DNA of 28,337 bases from CAYOUV01 sp963790075 (GTDB taxonomy: Bacteria; Chloroflexota; Anaerolineae; Anaerolineales; Villigracilaceae): contig CAWBNG010000006.1 of the NCBI GenBank assembly GCA_963790075.1, forward strand, positions 1 to 28,337, in the 5' to 3' direction. The translations under genes were made by a program, and so were the position numbers. Below the pieces are notes generated by a model. That model saw only the letters and a program-made list of their open reading frames with translations, ran no database searches and had not been told where the DNA came from. Shown in pieces: positions 8,557-16,623 of this stretch; position 1 is the first letter of the stretch; each line of letters starts with the position of its first letter.

Positions 8557-9057
8557 ATGCCTGTCTGGGCGCTGACCATCACCTTTTGGCTGCACCTGCT
8601 GGCCACGGTCACTTGGATTGGCAGCCTGGCAGCGATTTCATTTCTGATTTTGCCCGCTGCGCGTCACAGCTTGGATGTGGACGCGCAGGGTGCATTAATC
8701 GATGCCATCCAGCGCCGCCTGGAACCGCTGGCCTGGTTCTGTCTGGCCCTGCTGGTGGTGACGGGCATGTTCCAGCTAAGCACCAGCCCGCATTACAACG
8801 GTCTGCTCTCGACCAGCAATCAGTGGTCAATTGCCATCCTGGTCAAACACATCATGGTGCTGGTCATGATCGTTGTCAGCGCGCTGCAAACCTGGGAAGT
8901 GCTGCCTTCGATCCAGCGTGCAGCCATCCGCGCCCAAAAGACGGGCGACCCGGCGCAGTTACGCGTCCTGCGTCAGCGTGAAAGGTTGCTGTTGCGGGTG
9001 AACCTGCTCCTGTCGATATTGATTTTGGCGGCGACAGCGCTGGCACGTGTATCTTAA
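8557..9057 (+). CDS. four-TM membrane protein, CopD-like
   Basis: The 166-residue protein has four hydrophobic segments (about residues 5-28, 50-70, 92-112 and 142-162). The first contains WLHLLATVTWIGSLAAISFLILP and the third follows a VKHIMVL stretch; such His-bearing helices resemble the CopD/copper-resistance D and related integral membrane families. The match is by pattern only. It follows the TPR protein by nine bases and ends before a convergent hairpin. Confidence 0.65.
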   Translation: MPVWALTITFWLHLLATVTWIGSLAAISFLILPAARHSLDVDAQGALIDAIQRRLEPLAWFCLALLVVTGMFQLSTSPHYNGLLSTSNQWSIAILVKHIMVLVMIVVSALQTWEVLPSIQRAAIRAQKTGDPAQLRVLRQRERLLLRVNLLLSILILAATALARVS

Positions 9058-9060
9058 TCA

Positions 9061-9083
9061 ACCGGGCACAGGTTGTGCCCGGT
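9061..9083. terminator. bidirectional hairpin between convergent genes
   Basis: ACCGGGCACA (9061-9070) pairs with TGTGCCCGGT (9074-9083) around a three-base loop: a GC-rich ten-base-pair stem. It fills the 27-base gap between the CopD-like gene (+) and the glycosyltransferase gene (-). The T tract is short, but the location supports a shared terminator. Confidence 0.65.
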
Positions 9084-9084
9084 C

Positions 9085-10620
9085 TTAGCGTTGGTAGAGG
9101 AAGAATTTTTCCGGTTGCTTGGTGTAATAATTGATGATCGTCCGCTGCGGGAAGTCGGCCGCCAGGGCGGCCGTGGTTTTTTTATCACCACCCAGGGCAA
9201 AGATGAAGGGGGAGGTCAGCCAGGGGTTTTCCAGGTCCAGCAAGGTCCCATAATCGGTCCAACTGGATTCGATGTGTACGATCACCACTGCCGGGGTCAG
9301 TTCCTGAGCCTGCTGGGTCAGGAAAGGCTGCATGCGCGCACGGAGCACGCCGTACAATCCGTACATGCTTTCCAAACGCTTGGGCAGGAATCCGACCAGG
9401 TTGTAGCCGACCAGGCTCAGGCTGAGCATGAGCGTGACGAAAGACCGCATCAGGCGCCAATTTTTTTCATAGCGGCGTGACCAATCCAGCAGCCACAATA
9501 TCCCGGCCGCAGTCGTCAGGGTCAACCCGGGCAAGCCCTCGAAGTAATAGCGTGGTCCGAAGAGACTCGAACCGATCCAGTAGGTCAGGTAGACCAGCAC
9601 CAGCGCGAGCGGTATGCTCGCCACCAGGTACATGCCGCGGTTCTTGCGGATAGCCCACAAGCCGGCTGGCATGAACAACCAGGAAAGATTGCCCCAGCCG
9701 AACAGATCGCGCCAGCCAGAGCGCAGGCTGTTCTTCAGGTTGATCCAGGCGTAGTGCAGGTTGTGGCCACCGGGCATGTTTCCGTGTCCGGGACCGAAAC
9801 CGATTTTGTCGTATTTCCACCACAAAGTGTAGGGATTGCGCAGCGGGTCGCCCGTAACGGCAAACTGCCAGGCGAAGAGCAGCGCAGCGACCCCCAGGGC
9901 GAGCGCGCCGACCGTCAGCACGCGCCGGCGAACGGCTCCATCCCCACGCCACAGCAGGAATAGGCCGTGCAGGCCAAAGGGCAGCGCCAGGCCGACTGCG
10001 GTCAATGGGCGGGTCAGGGCTAATACCCCCAGGCTGAATCCAGCCAGGGACACGGTCAGCCATTTTGGGACAGTAGCAATCTGGTCCGTGCTGCCGGAGG
10101 GGGACAGATCGAAGGTGTCCAACCAGGCCAAGGCAAAAGCCAGGCCGAGTACCAGCGCCCAGGGGTGGGAAAGCAGCGAGCCGCTGTTGACCAGGAAGAA
10201 GGGGGATGTCAGGGTAAGCAAGGCCGCCAGCACGCCGGCGGCTTCCCCCAAGAGTTTCTGGCCCAGGCGGTAGGTCAGCCAAACAGCCAGCCCGGCCAGC
10301 AAAGGATTGACCCAGACGCGCGCGCCGAGCAGCACGCCGAAAGCCAGCAGGGCCGGCCAGCCGGGCGGGTATTTGCCGAAGCGCTGACCGTGATAATCGA
10401 CCACGAAAGGCACCATGAAGCGCCCCGGTTCTGGCGGTGAAGGGATGGTCAGCTGGCCATGGGCAGCGACCTCCGCCTGCCAAACGTACGCCATTTCGTC
10501 TTCGATGTGCGGCAGGCGCTGATAAATCCGGTCCGCGATCAGGTAGGATGCGAAGACCGCGGTCAGGCTCAAGAGCAGGGCCAGCAGATCGGCCAGGGGA
10601 AGTTTGATTCGGCGCGTCAT
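9085..10620 (-). CDS. GT-C fold glycosyltransferase (GT39/PMT-like), integral membrane
   Basis: The 511-residue protein has about a dozen hydrophobic segments and an early outside loop with HIEDEMAYVWQAEV near residue 38, the acidic motif (Asp/Glu after the first TM) that is the expected catalytic site in GT39/GT83-like enzymes, followed by FGKYPPGWPALLA. Such enzymes transfer sugars from lipid-phosphate donors to proteins or lipids on the outer face of the membrane. I chose the ATG at 10618-10620, as the longer frame runs through a hairpin in the upstream gap. Substrate and acceptor cannot be told from sequence. Confidence 0.78.
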   Translation of the reverse strand: MTRRIKLPLADLLALLLSLTAVFASYLIADRIYQRLPHIEDEMAYVWQAEVAAHGQLTIPSPPEPGRFMVPFVVDYHGQRFGKYPPGWPALLAFGVLLGARVWVNPLLAGLAVWLTYRLGQKLLGEAAGVLAALLTLTSPFFLVNSGSLLSHPWALVLGLAFALAWLDTFDLSPSGSTDQIATVPKWLTVSLAGFSLGVLALTRPLTAVGLALPFGLHGLFLLWRGDGAVRRRVLTVGALALGVAALLFAWQFAVTGDPLRNPYTLWWKYDKIGFGPGHGNMPGGHNLHYAWINLKNSLRSGWRDLFGWGNLSWLFMPAGLWAIRKNRGMYLVASIPLALVLVYLTYWIGSSLFGPRYYFEGLPGLTLTTAAGILWLLDWSRRYEKNWRLMRSFVTLMLSLSLVGYNLVGFLPKRLESMYGLYGVLRARMQPFLTQQAQELTPAVVIVHIESSWTDYGTLLDLENPWLTSPFIFALGGDKKTTAALAADFPQRTIINYYTKQPEKFFLYQR

Positions 10621-10627
10621 AAAATGG

Positions 10628-10662
10628 AAAACGCAAGGATTATACCTGCATCCTTGCGTTTT
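10628..10662. terminator. 13-bp hairpin between rimO and the glycosyltransferase gene
   Basis: AAAACGCAAGGAT (10628-10640) pairs perfectly with ATCCTTGCGTTTT (10650-10662) across a nine-base loop. It is flanked by A-rich sequence on the left and a T run on the right, so it could stop transcription in either direction. On the minus strand it would end the rimO transcript just before the glycosyltransferase start, or act as an attenuator of that gene. Confidence 0.6.
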
Positions 10663-10757
10663 TGCCTTCGGGCCAGATGATACCTTTAGATATTCTGTGG
10701 TGAACATGCTATTTGTTGCAGGTCACGCAACCCCCTTTTGGGCGATGCAAGCGTGAC

Positions 10758-12119
10758 TTACTGGATCTGGACCGGTTGTCCCACGAGTGGGACGGCGGTC
10801 AAATCGTAAGCCATGGCACCCGTAATGCGCACTGGAACGATTTGCCCCACTTCCAGCTTGCCCTCGATAAAGATCAGGCCATCGATCTCAGGCGCGTCGC
10901 GATAGCTACGCCCGACTGTGATCCCATCGCCGTAGCCCTCGACCAGCACCTCCAGCCTCTGGCCAACATAGGACTGGTTGATCTGCAGGGAAATTGTTTG
11001 CTGGCGTTCCATCAGGCGCTGGTAGCGCGCTTCCTTGACCTCGGCTGGGACCGGATCCCCGAGCGGTTCGGAGGTCGTGCCCGGTTCGAACGAGAACTGG
11101 AACGTCCCGACGCGGTCGAAACGGATCTCTTCGACGAAGTCCATCAGCGCCTGGAACTCTTCGTCCGTCTCGCCGGGATAGCCGACGATGAAGGTGGTGC
11201 GGATCGCCAGGCGTGTATCGCTGAAAGCCCCCCGCATCTTGGCCAGGGTCTTGTGGACCCAGTCGATGTTGGACGGGCGACGCATACGGTAAAGGGTCTT
11301 CGGATGGGCGTGCTGCAGGGGCATGTCGAGGTATGGCAGGATCTGGGACCGGGTTGCCATGACCTCGATTAGGCGGTCGGTCACGTAGCCGGGGTAGGCG
11401 TACATGACTCGGATCCAGTCAATGTCGGGCACAGCCTCGGTTAATCCTTCCAGCAAGGTTGCCAGCCCGTCCTTCAGGCCCAGGTCGTGACCGTAATCGG
11501 TGGTGTCCTGGGCGATCAGGATCAGCTCGTGCACGCCGTTATCGCGCAGCACGCGGGCTTCGTGGATGATCGACTCGATCGGGCGGCTGACGGCCGTGCC
11601 CTTGATCAACGGGATGGCGCAAAAGGCGCAGGGACGGCGGCAGCCGTCCGCGATCTTTAGGTAGGCGCTGGCCCCGGCGACCGAGACGCGCAGTGCATCC
11701 TGTTCGTCGGTGCCGACCGTGGTGGCCTCCTGCGGGAGATGGTAGAGCGGCCCGGGATGCGGTCCCGTGCGCAGCTCGCTCACCAGCCGAACGATGTCCA
11801 TCCAACGGCGTGTGCCCAGTACGCCGTCAATGCCGGAGACCTTTGCGGCAACTTCGGCACCGTAGCGTTGCGTGAGACAGCCGGCTGCGATCAGCAGCTG
11901 GTCAGGCCGTTTGATTTCGGCCAGTCCCTTCAGGACGGTAAAAGATTCTTCCTTGGCCGGACCGATGAAGCCGCAGGTGTTGACGATCAGCACGCTGGCA
12001 TTTTCAGGGTTTTCCACGGCATTGTAACCGTCGCGAATCAATAGCTGCGCCATCGAATCTGAATCAACAGTATTTTTGGCGCAGCCGAGTGACACCAGAT
12101 GAAATGTATTTTGTTTCAT
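10758..12119 (-). CDS. rimO: ribosomal protein S12 methylthiotransferase RimO
   Basis: RimO is a radical-SAM enzyme that adds a methylthio group to the conserved aspartate of ribosomal protein S12. The 453-residue protein shows the three domains in order: the N-terminal UPF0004 domain (VSLGCAKNTVDSDSM, with further Cys in VNTCGFI and AAGCLTQR that bind a second iron-sulfur cluster), the radical-SAM core with CxxxCxxC in DGCRRPCAFCAIP near residue 160, and a C-terminal TRAM domain. The opening SLGCxKNxVD distinguishes RimO from MiaB. Length is normal. It starts 23 bases after the rodZ-like gene ends, on the same strand. Confidence 0.93.
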   Translation of the reverse strand: MKQNTFHLVSLGCAKNTVDSDSMAQLLIRDGYNAVENPENASVLIVNTCGFIGPAKEESFTVLKGLAEIKRPDQLLIAAGCLTQRYGAEVAAKVSGIDGVLGTRRWMDIVRLVSELRTGPHPGPLYHLPQEATTVGTDEQDALRVSVAGASAYLKIADGCRRPCAFCAIPLIKGTAVSRPIESIIHEARVLRDNGVHELILIAQDTTDYGHDLGLKDGLATLLEGLTEAVPDIDWIRVMYAYPGYVTDRLIEVMATRSQILPYLDMPLQHAHPKTLYRMRRPSNIDWVHKTLAKMRGAFSDTRLAIRTTFIVGYPGETDEEFQALMDFVEEIRFDRVGTFQFSFEPGTTSEPLGDPVPAEVKEARYQRLMERQQTISLQINQSYVGQRLEVLVEGYGDGITVGRSYRDAPEIDGLIFIEGKLEVGQIVPVRITGAMAYDLTAVPLVGQPVQIQ

Positions 12120-12142
12120 ACCTGTAAATCTTTCTTTGCGTC

Positions 12143-13873
12143 TTACGGGCTGATAGAAGTTGCGGTTGGCAGACGGGTTGAGGTCGAGGTTGGTGTTGCA
12201 CTGGGTGTCCGCGTAGGTACAGGCGAGAAGCGCGGCGTAGGCGTTTCGGTGGGTGGGGGGAGCGGGGTGGGGGTCTGGACGCCCTGAGCGTTGTAGACCA
12301 AGTCGACGACTTCGCCGAAGTTTCCCATCAGTCCCAGGTCGCGTTGATTGTATACTACCTGCAAGGCTGCGGCATTGCCTGTCAGAATTTCGATCGAATC
12401 GTTAGCTTCGTAAGGATAAGAGTTGCCGGGGATAACGCGCCCATCGAAGACGGCTTTGCCATCTACGGTAACGCGCATGTAAGTACGCTCGCGGGCTACC
12501 ACATATAACATTACGTTGGCCGGGGCGGCTTCACTGGGTGCTAGAGCGGTCAGGGTGGTGTCACCGACTGGTGCGTTGGGCTGACTGGTGGCTGGTGTGG
12601 CGGTCAGTTGTACATCAACGGTTGGGGTGATCAATAGAACATCTGAGATCGATGGACCGGTTGCTTCGGGAGGAACCCCTGTCTGCTGCGATTTGATGAT
12701 ACGTCCTGCGCCCCAGATGGCGAAAGCCAACAGCAGGACAACCATGCCAACGCCGAAGATCAAATCGGTGGCGATGAAAGTGCGAATACGCGGAAGGAAG
12801 TGTCTCACGTCGTTCAAGGCCGGCTTCGGCTCGCCCGAAAGTTCGGGATGTCGTTGGGCATGCCAGCGCTGCAATCCCTCGGCAAATTCCAGCAGGACGG
12901 TATCCACTTCCATGTCTAGGAACGAAGCATAGTTAGAGAGCATCCCGCGCGTCTGCACCGGGGAGGGGATCTCTTCGAAATCTCCGGCTTCGAGCGCCTG
13001 CAAATAGTGCTTGCGGACGTGGGTGTGCTGCTCGATTTCATCCAGGGTCAGGCTGAGCAATTCGCGGCGTTGTCGCAAGCTGCCACCGATCTCGGCGAAG
13101 ATTTCATCGGAGCTGCGTATCGAAGCAGGTGGAGCGACGGTTTCTTCACTTACAGGTTCTGGTCTGGATGCGGAGATTTCATGCGGGGGTTCTGGCTCAG
13201 CGGTTGCTGCGCTTGGCTGATCCTTCCGCAGGTTGTGCAGCCGTTCCTGCCAGGATTGCCAGACCGGTGCGGATAATTCGGGATACGTTTCGGGTTCAGC
13301 CTCGGCTGCATTTTGTCCTCTGGCGGTGTCGGTCACGGATTCGGCTTCCGCTTCAGGTACTTCCGAATGCGCTGGCTCTTCCTCGATGGGAGCAGATTCG
13401 TCCACGCGGGGTTCGGGTTGAGGTTCTCTTAGTTGGATTGTCTCTTCTGAGACAGCAGGTGATTCTGGCGCGGCGTCTTCATTTTTTCGGCGGCGCAACC
13501 AGTTGACCCAGAAAGGCTCACGGCCGGCTGTTTCTTCAACTGTCGGTTCTGGCTCGGGCTGGGGTTCAGCCTGAGAAAGGGGAACGGGCTGCGGCGGAGT
13601 CTGCCCGGAGTGGACCGGTTCGATGACATCGCTTTCGTCGGTCTGGGTGCGGCGCATTTCATCCACCAGCGTATCCACGTCCAGCCCCAAAAAATCAGCA
13701 TACAGGCGCAGGAACCCACGTCCCTGTACCGGGGACGGCATAACGGAAAAGTCGTCTGCTTCCAGCGCCTGGAGATAGTGCGTCCGAATCCGTGTGACCT
13801 CGGAAGCCTTCTCGAGCGATAGGTGACGTGCTTCACGTGCTTGTTTGAGTCTCTGACCGATTGTGATTATCAT
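12143..13873 (-). CDS. RodZ-like membrane protein with two HTH cassettes
   Basis: RodZ links the MreB cytoskeleton to the membrane in rod-shaped bacteria. This 576-residue protein has two copies of the HTH_25-type domain: one at about residues 4-70 (IGQRLKQAREARHLSLEKASEVTRI) and one at about residues 265-335 (IGGSLRQRRELLSLTLDEIEQHTHV). Each is followed by the same HYLQALEA-x-DF motif. Between them is a long Glu/Pro-rich linker with no clear fold. One TM segment follows (about residues 377-400), then an outside DUF4115-like domain and a Thr-Pro-rich tail. Most RodZ proteins have a single HTH. The ATG at 13871-13873 (MIITIGQ) is chosen over an upstream TTG. It sits downstream of rplI. Confidence 0.8.
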   Translation of the reverse strand: MIITIGQRLKQAREARHLSLEKASEVTRIRTHYLQALEADDFSVMPSPVQGRGFLRLYADFLGLDVDTLVDEMRRTQTDESDVIEPVHSGQTPPQPVPLSQAEPQPEPEPTVEETAGREPFWVNWLRRRKNEDAAPESPAVSEETIQLREPQPEPRVDESAPIEEEPAHSEVPEAEAESVTDTARGQNAAEAEPETYPELSAPVWQSWQERLHNLRKDQPSAATAEPEPPHEISASRPEPVSEETVAPPASIRSSDEIFAEIGGSLRQRRELLSLTLDEIEQHTHVRKHYLQALEAGDFEEIPSPVQTRGMLSNYASFLDMEVDTVLLEFAEGLQRWHAQRHPELSGEPKPALNDVRHFLPRIRTFIATDLIFGVGMVVLLLAFAIWGAGRIIKSQQTGVPPEATGPSISDVLLITPTVDVQLTATPATSQPNAPVGDTTLTALAPSEAAPANVMLYVVARERTYMRVTVDGKAVFDGRVIPGNSYPYEANDSIEILTGNAAALQVVYNQRDLGLMGNFGEVVDLVYNAQGVQTPTPLPPPTETPTPRFSPVPTRTPSATPTSTSTRLPTATSISP

Positions 13874-13882
13874 GGGTTTAAG

Positions 13883-13929
13883 CAAACATCACCGGTTCCC
13901 CTGTGCCAGGCATGGACCGGTGATGTTTG
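13883..13929. terminator. 14-bp hairpin between rplI and the rodZ-like gene
   Basis: CAAACATCACCGGT (13883-13896) is the perfect reverse complement of ACCGGTGATGTTTG (13916-13929), with a 19-base loop. It lies 17 bases past the rplI stop and about 10 bases before the rodZ-like start, both on the minus strand. It can terminate rplI transcription, or set a lower level for the downstream gene. A T tract is weak. Confidence 0.55.
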
Positions 13930-13946
13930 AATGCAATTGGAAACGC

Positions 13947-14741
13947 TTAGGCTGCGGGTGTCTCGGGTTCGTCGGTCGGTGCCTGGCTGCTGTCTTCTGC
14001 GGCAGGTTCTTCTGTGACGACTTCGTCGACAACCGCATCTTCAGCAACCAGCTCTTCGGGGACTGCTTCTTCAGCTACCGGTTCTTCGAGGACGAGCTCT
14101 TCAACAACCAGCTCTTCGGGGACTGCTTCTTCGGCTACCGGTTCTTCGAGGACGATCTCTTCAACAACCAGCTCTTCGAGGACTGCTTCTTCAGCTACCG
14201 GTTCTTCGAGGATGACCTCTTCAGCAACGACCTCTTTCGCTTTGGAATTAGTCTTCGCCTCTGGTTCGGTCTCTGCCGATTCGGTCGGGATGGCCTCGCC
14301 CTCGCGGTGGACGATCACTTTTACCTCAGGCACCAGGTCCATCGTCAAGCGAACGTGGATGGTGTACTCGCCCAAATTGCGGATCGGCTGCATTTCGAGT
14401 TGTTGGCGTTTGACCTCATAGCGACTTTTCTCGGTTATCGCGTCGGCGATTTCCTGCGTGGTGATCGAGCCGTACATCTTGCCCGTCTCACCGGCTTTAG
14501 CCGAAAAGGTTAGTGTCAGGCCGTTGATCTGATCGGCCAGGTCCTTGAGTTCGCTATTGAGTTTAGCGCGCTGGATCTCCGCCTGGCTGCGGATGCGTTC
14601 GGCTTGTTTCATTGCGCCGGGTGTGGCCAGCAAAGCCAATCCCTGGGGGATCAGGTAATTGCGGCCATAGCCGTCGGCCACGCGTTTGACATCCCCAGCG
14701 CGACCTAATTTGTAAACGTCCTTGGTCAAGAGTACTTTCAT
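13947..14741 (-). CDS. rplI: ribosomal protein bL9 with a long acidic repeat tail
   Basis: bL9 binds 23S rRNA near the L1 stalk and helps keep the reading frame. The first about 150 residues are a normal bL9: MKVLLTKDVYKLGRAGDVKRVADGYGRNYLIPQGLALLAT, then the long helix and the C-terminal domain (KMYGSITTQEIADAI). The protein is 264 residues, over 100 more than usual. The extra part is almost only Glu, Val, Ala, Leu and Pro, in three 20-residue repeats plus a partial one, ending at the stop. The frame is intact and the repeats are in frame, so the tail is likely expressed. A hairpin and an extended -10 lie upstream (14769-14804). Confidence 0.92.
   Translation of the reverse strand: MKVLLTKDVYKLGRAGDVKRVADGYGRNYLIPQGLALLATPGAMKQAERIRSQAEIQRAKLNSELKDLADQINGLTLTFSAKAGETGKMYGSITTQEIADAITEKSRYEVKRQQLEMQPIRNLGEYTIHVRLTMDLVPEVKVIVHREGEAIPTESAETEPEAKTNSKAKEVVAEEVILEEPVAEEAVLEELVVEEIVLEEPVAEEAVPEELVVEELVLEEPVAEEAVPEELVAEDAVVDEVVTEEPAAEDSSQAPTDEPETPAA
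14038..14231. repeat. 60-bp tandem repeat encoding the bL9 acidic tail
   Basis: Three 60-base units (14038-14097, 14098-14157, 14158-14217) plus a partial fourth. Each encodes 20 residues such as VEEL/IVLEEPVAEEAVPEEL. Units differ at only a few positions, so they arose by recent duplication and copy number may vary between strains. Confidence 0.9.
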
Positions 14742-14768
14742 TTCACAAGCCCTTTCCTACAGAAATAA

Positions 14769-14804
14769 GGAGCGAAGGGTACAACGCTCCGGGGAGTGAT
14801 TTTA
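14769..14804 (-). promoter_or_regulatory. rplI leader: extended -10 and 5' UTR hairpin
   Basis: On the minus strand TGGTAAAAT (its TAAAAT at 14799-14804) looks like an extended -10. Directly after it GGAGCG pairs with CGCTCC (plus coordinates 14785-14790 and 14769-14774) with a ten-base loop, about 27 bases before the start codon. The hairpin may regulate rplI translation. Both calls are by eye. Confidence 0.3.
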
Positions 14805-14836
14805 CCAGAGGGAAGGTGCATGCGTCAACTGGAATG

Positions 14837-14845
14837 TGCGATAAT
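14837..14845 (+). promoter_or_regulatory. extended -10 (TGCGATAAT) of the DUF4342 gene
   Basis: TGCGATAAT fits the TGnTATAAT extended -10 pattern, 21 bases before the start codon and upstream of the AAGGAG ribosome site. No -35 is seen, which an extended -10 does not need. Confidence 0.35.
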
Positions 14846-14866
14846 AAAGAAGACAAGGAGTTACAT

Positions 14867-15121
14867 ATGAGCAACGGGCAATCACATACCGAGGAATTTC
14901 GCGTCAGCGGAGAGGAACTCCTGGGGCGTATCAAAGAATTGATCCACGCGGGCAATATCCGCCGGGTCACCATCAAAAACAAAGATGGCCAGACCATTGT
15001 TGAGTTTCCCGTGACAGTTGGCGTGGTCGGCGCGCTGCTGGCGCCTTCGCTGGCTGCGGTCGGAGCCATTGCCGCACTGGTGAGCGAGGCGACGGTGGTG
15101 GTGGAGAAGGTCGAAGGCTGA
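14867..15121 (+). CDS. DUF4342 family protein
   Basis: This 84-residue protein matches DUF4342: EEFRVSGEELLGRIKELIHAGNIRRVTIKNKDGQTIVEFPVTVGVVGALLAPSLAAVGAIAALV, ending in VVVEKVEG. The family has an N-terminal charged helix-strand part and a hydrophobic stretch (about residues 45-72) that may lie at or in the membrane. The function is unknown. The ATG at 14867 is preceded by AAGGAGTTACAT, so the upstream in-frame ATG is not used. It is divergent from rplI. Confidence 0.82.
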   Translation: MSNGQSHTEEFRVSGEELLGRIKELIHAGNIRRVTIKNKDGQTIVEFPVTVGVVGALLAPSLAAVGAIAALVSEATVVVEKVEG

Positions 15122-15313
15122 CACCTTAATTGCAGGGTCAGTAAAAAATTGATAACAGATTAGCAATGTGCAGTTATTTACCTCTGACTGTACTTTCAAT
15201 TTGTTCTTCCCCAGCGAGTCGCGTTGGCGCGAGAAGGTCATGGATGACGCCCGTCAGGCATTTGCGGGAATATTGCGTGCCTACGAATTATTTGACTGAT
15301 TAGGAGCTTTGAG

Positions 15314-15949
15314 ATGATCCCTCTCGGCAATGTCTCGCGTAGAACGCGACATTTCCCGATCATGACCATGTTGATCATCCTGGCAAATGGGATCATGTTT
15401 TATTTGGAACTGACCAGAGGCGACCTGTTCGTCCAACGTTGGTCTGTCATTCCGGCCCACATTGCGGCTGGCCGGGACTTGACCACGATTTTTACGGCCA
15501 TGTTCATGCACGGAGGTTGGCTGCACATTCTGGGCAATATGCTCTTTTTCCTGGTCTTCGGACCACAGATCGAGGATGTGATGGGGCCGTTCAAGTTCCT
15601 GGTTTTTTATCTGATGGCCGGCGTGGCGGCTATGTTTGCCCAGGTGTGGATCATGCCGGCATCAAGCATCCCCAACCTGGGAGCCAGCGGAGCGATTGCC
15701 GGGGTGATGGGCGCCTTCCTGGTCACTTTTCCGCGTGACCGGATTCGCGCCATTTTGATCATCGGCTGGTTCATTGATATCGCTGCCATCCCGGCCATCC
15801 TGTTGATCGGTGTGTGGTTCCTGCTCCAGCTTTTCAACGCCTTTGGAGCGGTGACGAACTTTCAGAGCGGGGGTGTGGCTAATATGGCGCACGTGGGAGG
15901 CTTTTTATTTGGCCTGGTATTAAGTCGTATCTTCGAGACCCGGCGCTGA
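15314..15949 (+). CDS. rhomboid family intramembrane serine protease
   Basis: Rhomboids cleave TM segments inside the membrane. The 211-residue protein has six hydrophobic segments and the family marks: HGGWLHILGNMLFF in the L1/TM2 region, catalytic Ser in NLGASGAIAGVMGA (GxSG, near residue 121) and catalytic His in ANMAHVGGFLFG (near residue 195). The size is that of a minimal bacterial rhomboid. The start at 15314 gives MIPLGNVSRRTRHFPIMTMLI, the usual N-terminus; a GAG-rich ribosome site (TAGGAGC) lies upstream. Confidence 0.92.
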   Translation: MIPLGNVSRRTRHFPIMTMLIILANGIMFYLELTRGDLFVQRWSVIPAHIAAGRDLTTIFTAMFMHGGWLHILGNMLFFLVFGPQIEDVMGPFKFLVFYLMAGVAAMFAQVWIMPASSIPNLGASGAIAGVMGAFLVTFPRDRIRAILIIGWFIDIAAIPAILLIGVWFLLQLFNAFGAVTNFQSGGVANMAHVGGFLFGLVLSRIFETRR

Positions 15950-15967
15950 TTATTGAGGAGATTTACC

Positions 15968-16550
15968 ATGCCCCGAAATTATGATTTGACCGACCAGTCC
16001 CCGGCAGCGCTTCAACGCCGGCCTGAATATACCCGCGATGATCAGTGGACACGAGATTTCCTGAACCGGGCCGAGATCGGGTATGTCGGCACGCAGTTGG
16101 GGTGACCAACCGTTCATCACCCCGACCAACTTCTGGTTCGACGAGCAAAATCGGCGCCTCATCTTCCACTCGAACCTCAGCGGCCGGCTAAGGGCCAATC
16201 TAGACCGTCATCCCAAGGTCTGTTTTGTGGTCAGTGAGGTCGGGCGTACTCTGCCTTCGAACGTAGCGCTCGAATTCTCAGTCCAGTATCGCAGCGTGAT
16301 GGTCTTTGGGACCGTCAGCGTGCTGCAGGATCCGCAGGAGGCGCGCCAAGCGTTGGTCGGATTGATTGGAAAATATTTCCCCGGGATGAAGCCAGGTGCA
16401 GAATACCGTCCGATTACGGACAAGGAATTGCAACGCACCGCAGTCTATGCCTTGCAGATCAAATCCTGGAGCGGCAAAGAGAACTGGAAGGAACGTGCCG
16501 CGCAATCCGCGGAATGGCCGGCTTTGGGCGAGAAGTGGATTTTAGAGTAG
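15968..16550 (+). CDS. pyridoxamine 5'-phosphate oxidase-like flavin-binding protein (one frameshift)
   Basis: The corrected protein, about 193 residues, matches the Pyridox_ox_2/NimA-like split-barrel family that binds flavin: FLNRAEIGYVGT, then PFITPTNFWFDEQNRRLIFHSNLSGRLRANLDRHPKVCFVVSE. The ATG at 15968 is preceded by GAGGAGATTTACC. The frame stops at 16106 but resumes in another frame if one T at 16097-16098 is removed, giving an unbroken family pattern across the join (GTQWGDQPF). A sequencing indel is the simplest explanation. The substrate is not known. Confidence 0.8.
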
Positions 16551-16592
16551 ATCAATGCCTGTGAAAATAAATTTTGGAATTCAAAACGGAAA

Positions 16593-16616
16593 AGGAGCCG
16601 GATGGTTCCGGCTCCT
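16593..16616. terminator. bidirectional terminator hairpin
   Basis: AGGAGCCGG (16593-16601) pairs with CCGGCTCCT (16608-16616) with a six-base loop, between the convergent PNPOx-like gene and the ABC operon. A-rich sequence on the left supplies a T tract for the minus-strand transcript. Confidence 0.7.
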
Positions 16617-16623
16617 GTGATTT

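Noticed and set aside
9754..10680. Plus-strand open frames over the glycosyltransferase gene
   Set aside because: They are shadows of the minus-strand gene, with Arg/Pro/Gln-rich low-complexity translations and no motifs.
14014..14421. Plus-strand frame over the bL9 repeats, rich in Ser and Thr
   Set aside because: It is the antisense shadow of the acidic repeat tail of bL9.
15168..15299. Small open frame with a GTG start giving 43 residues, ending in a helix-like RWREKVMDDARQAFAGILRA
   Set aside because: It has a plausible helical C-terminus and may be the tail of a lost gene, but no ribosome site and no recognised family. Too weak to call as a gene.
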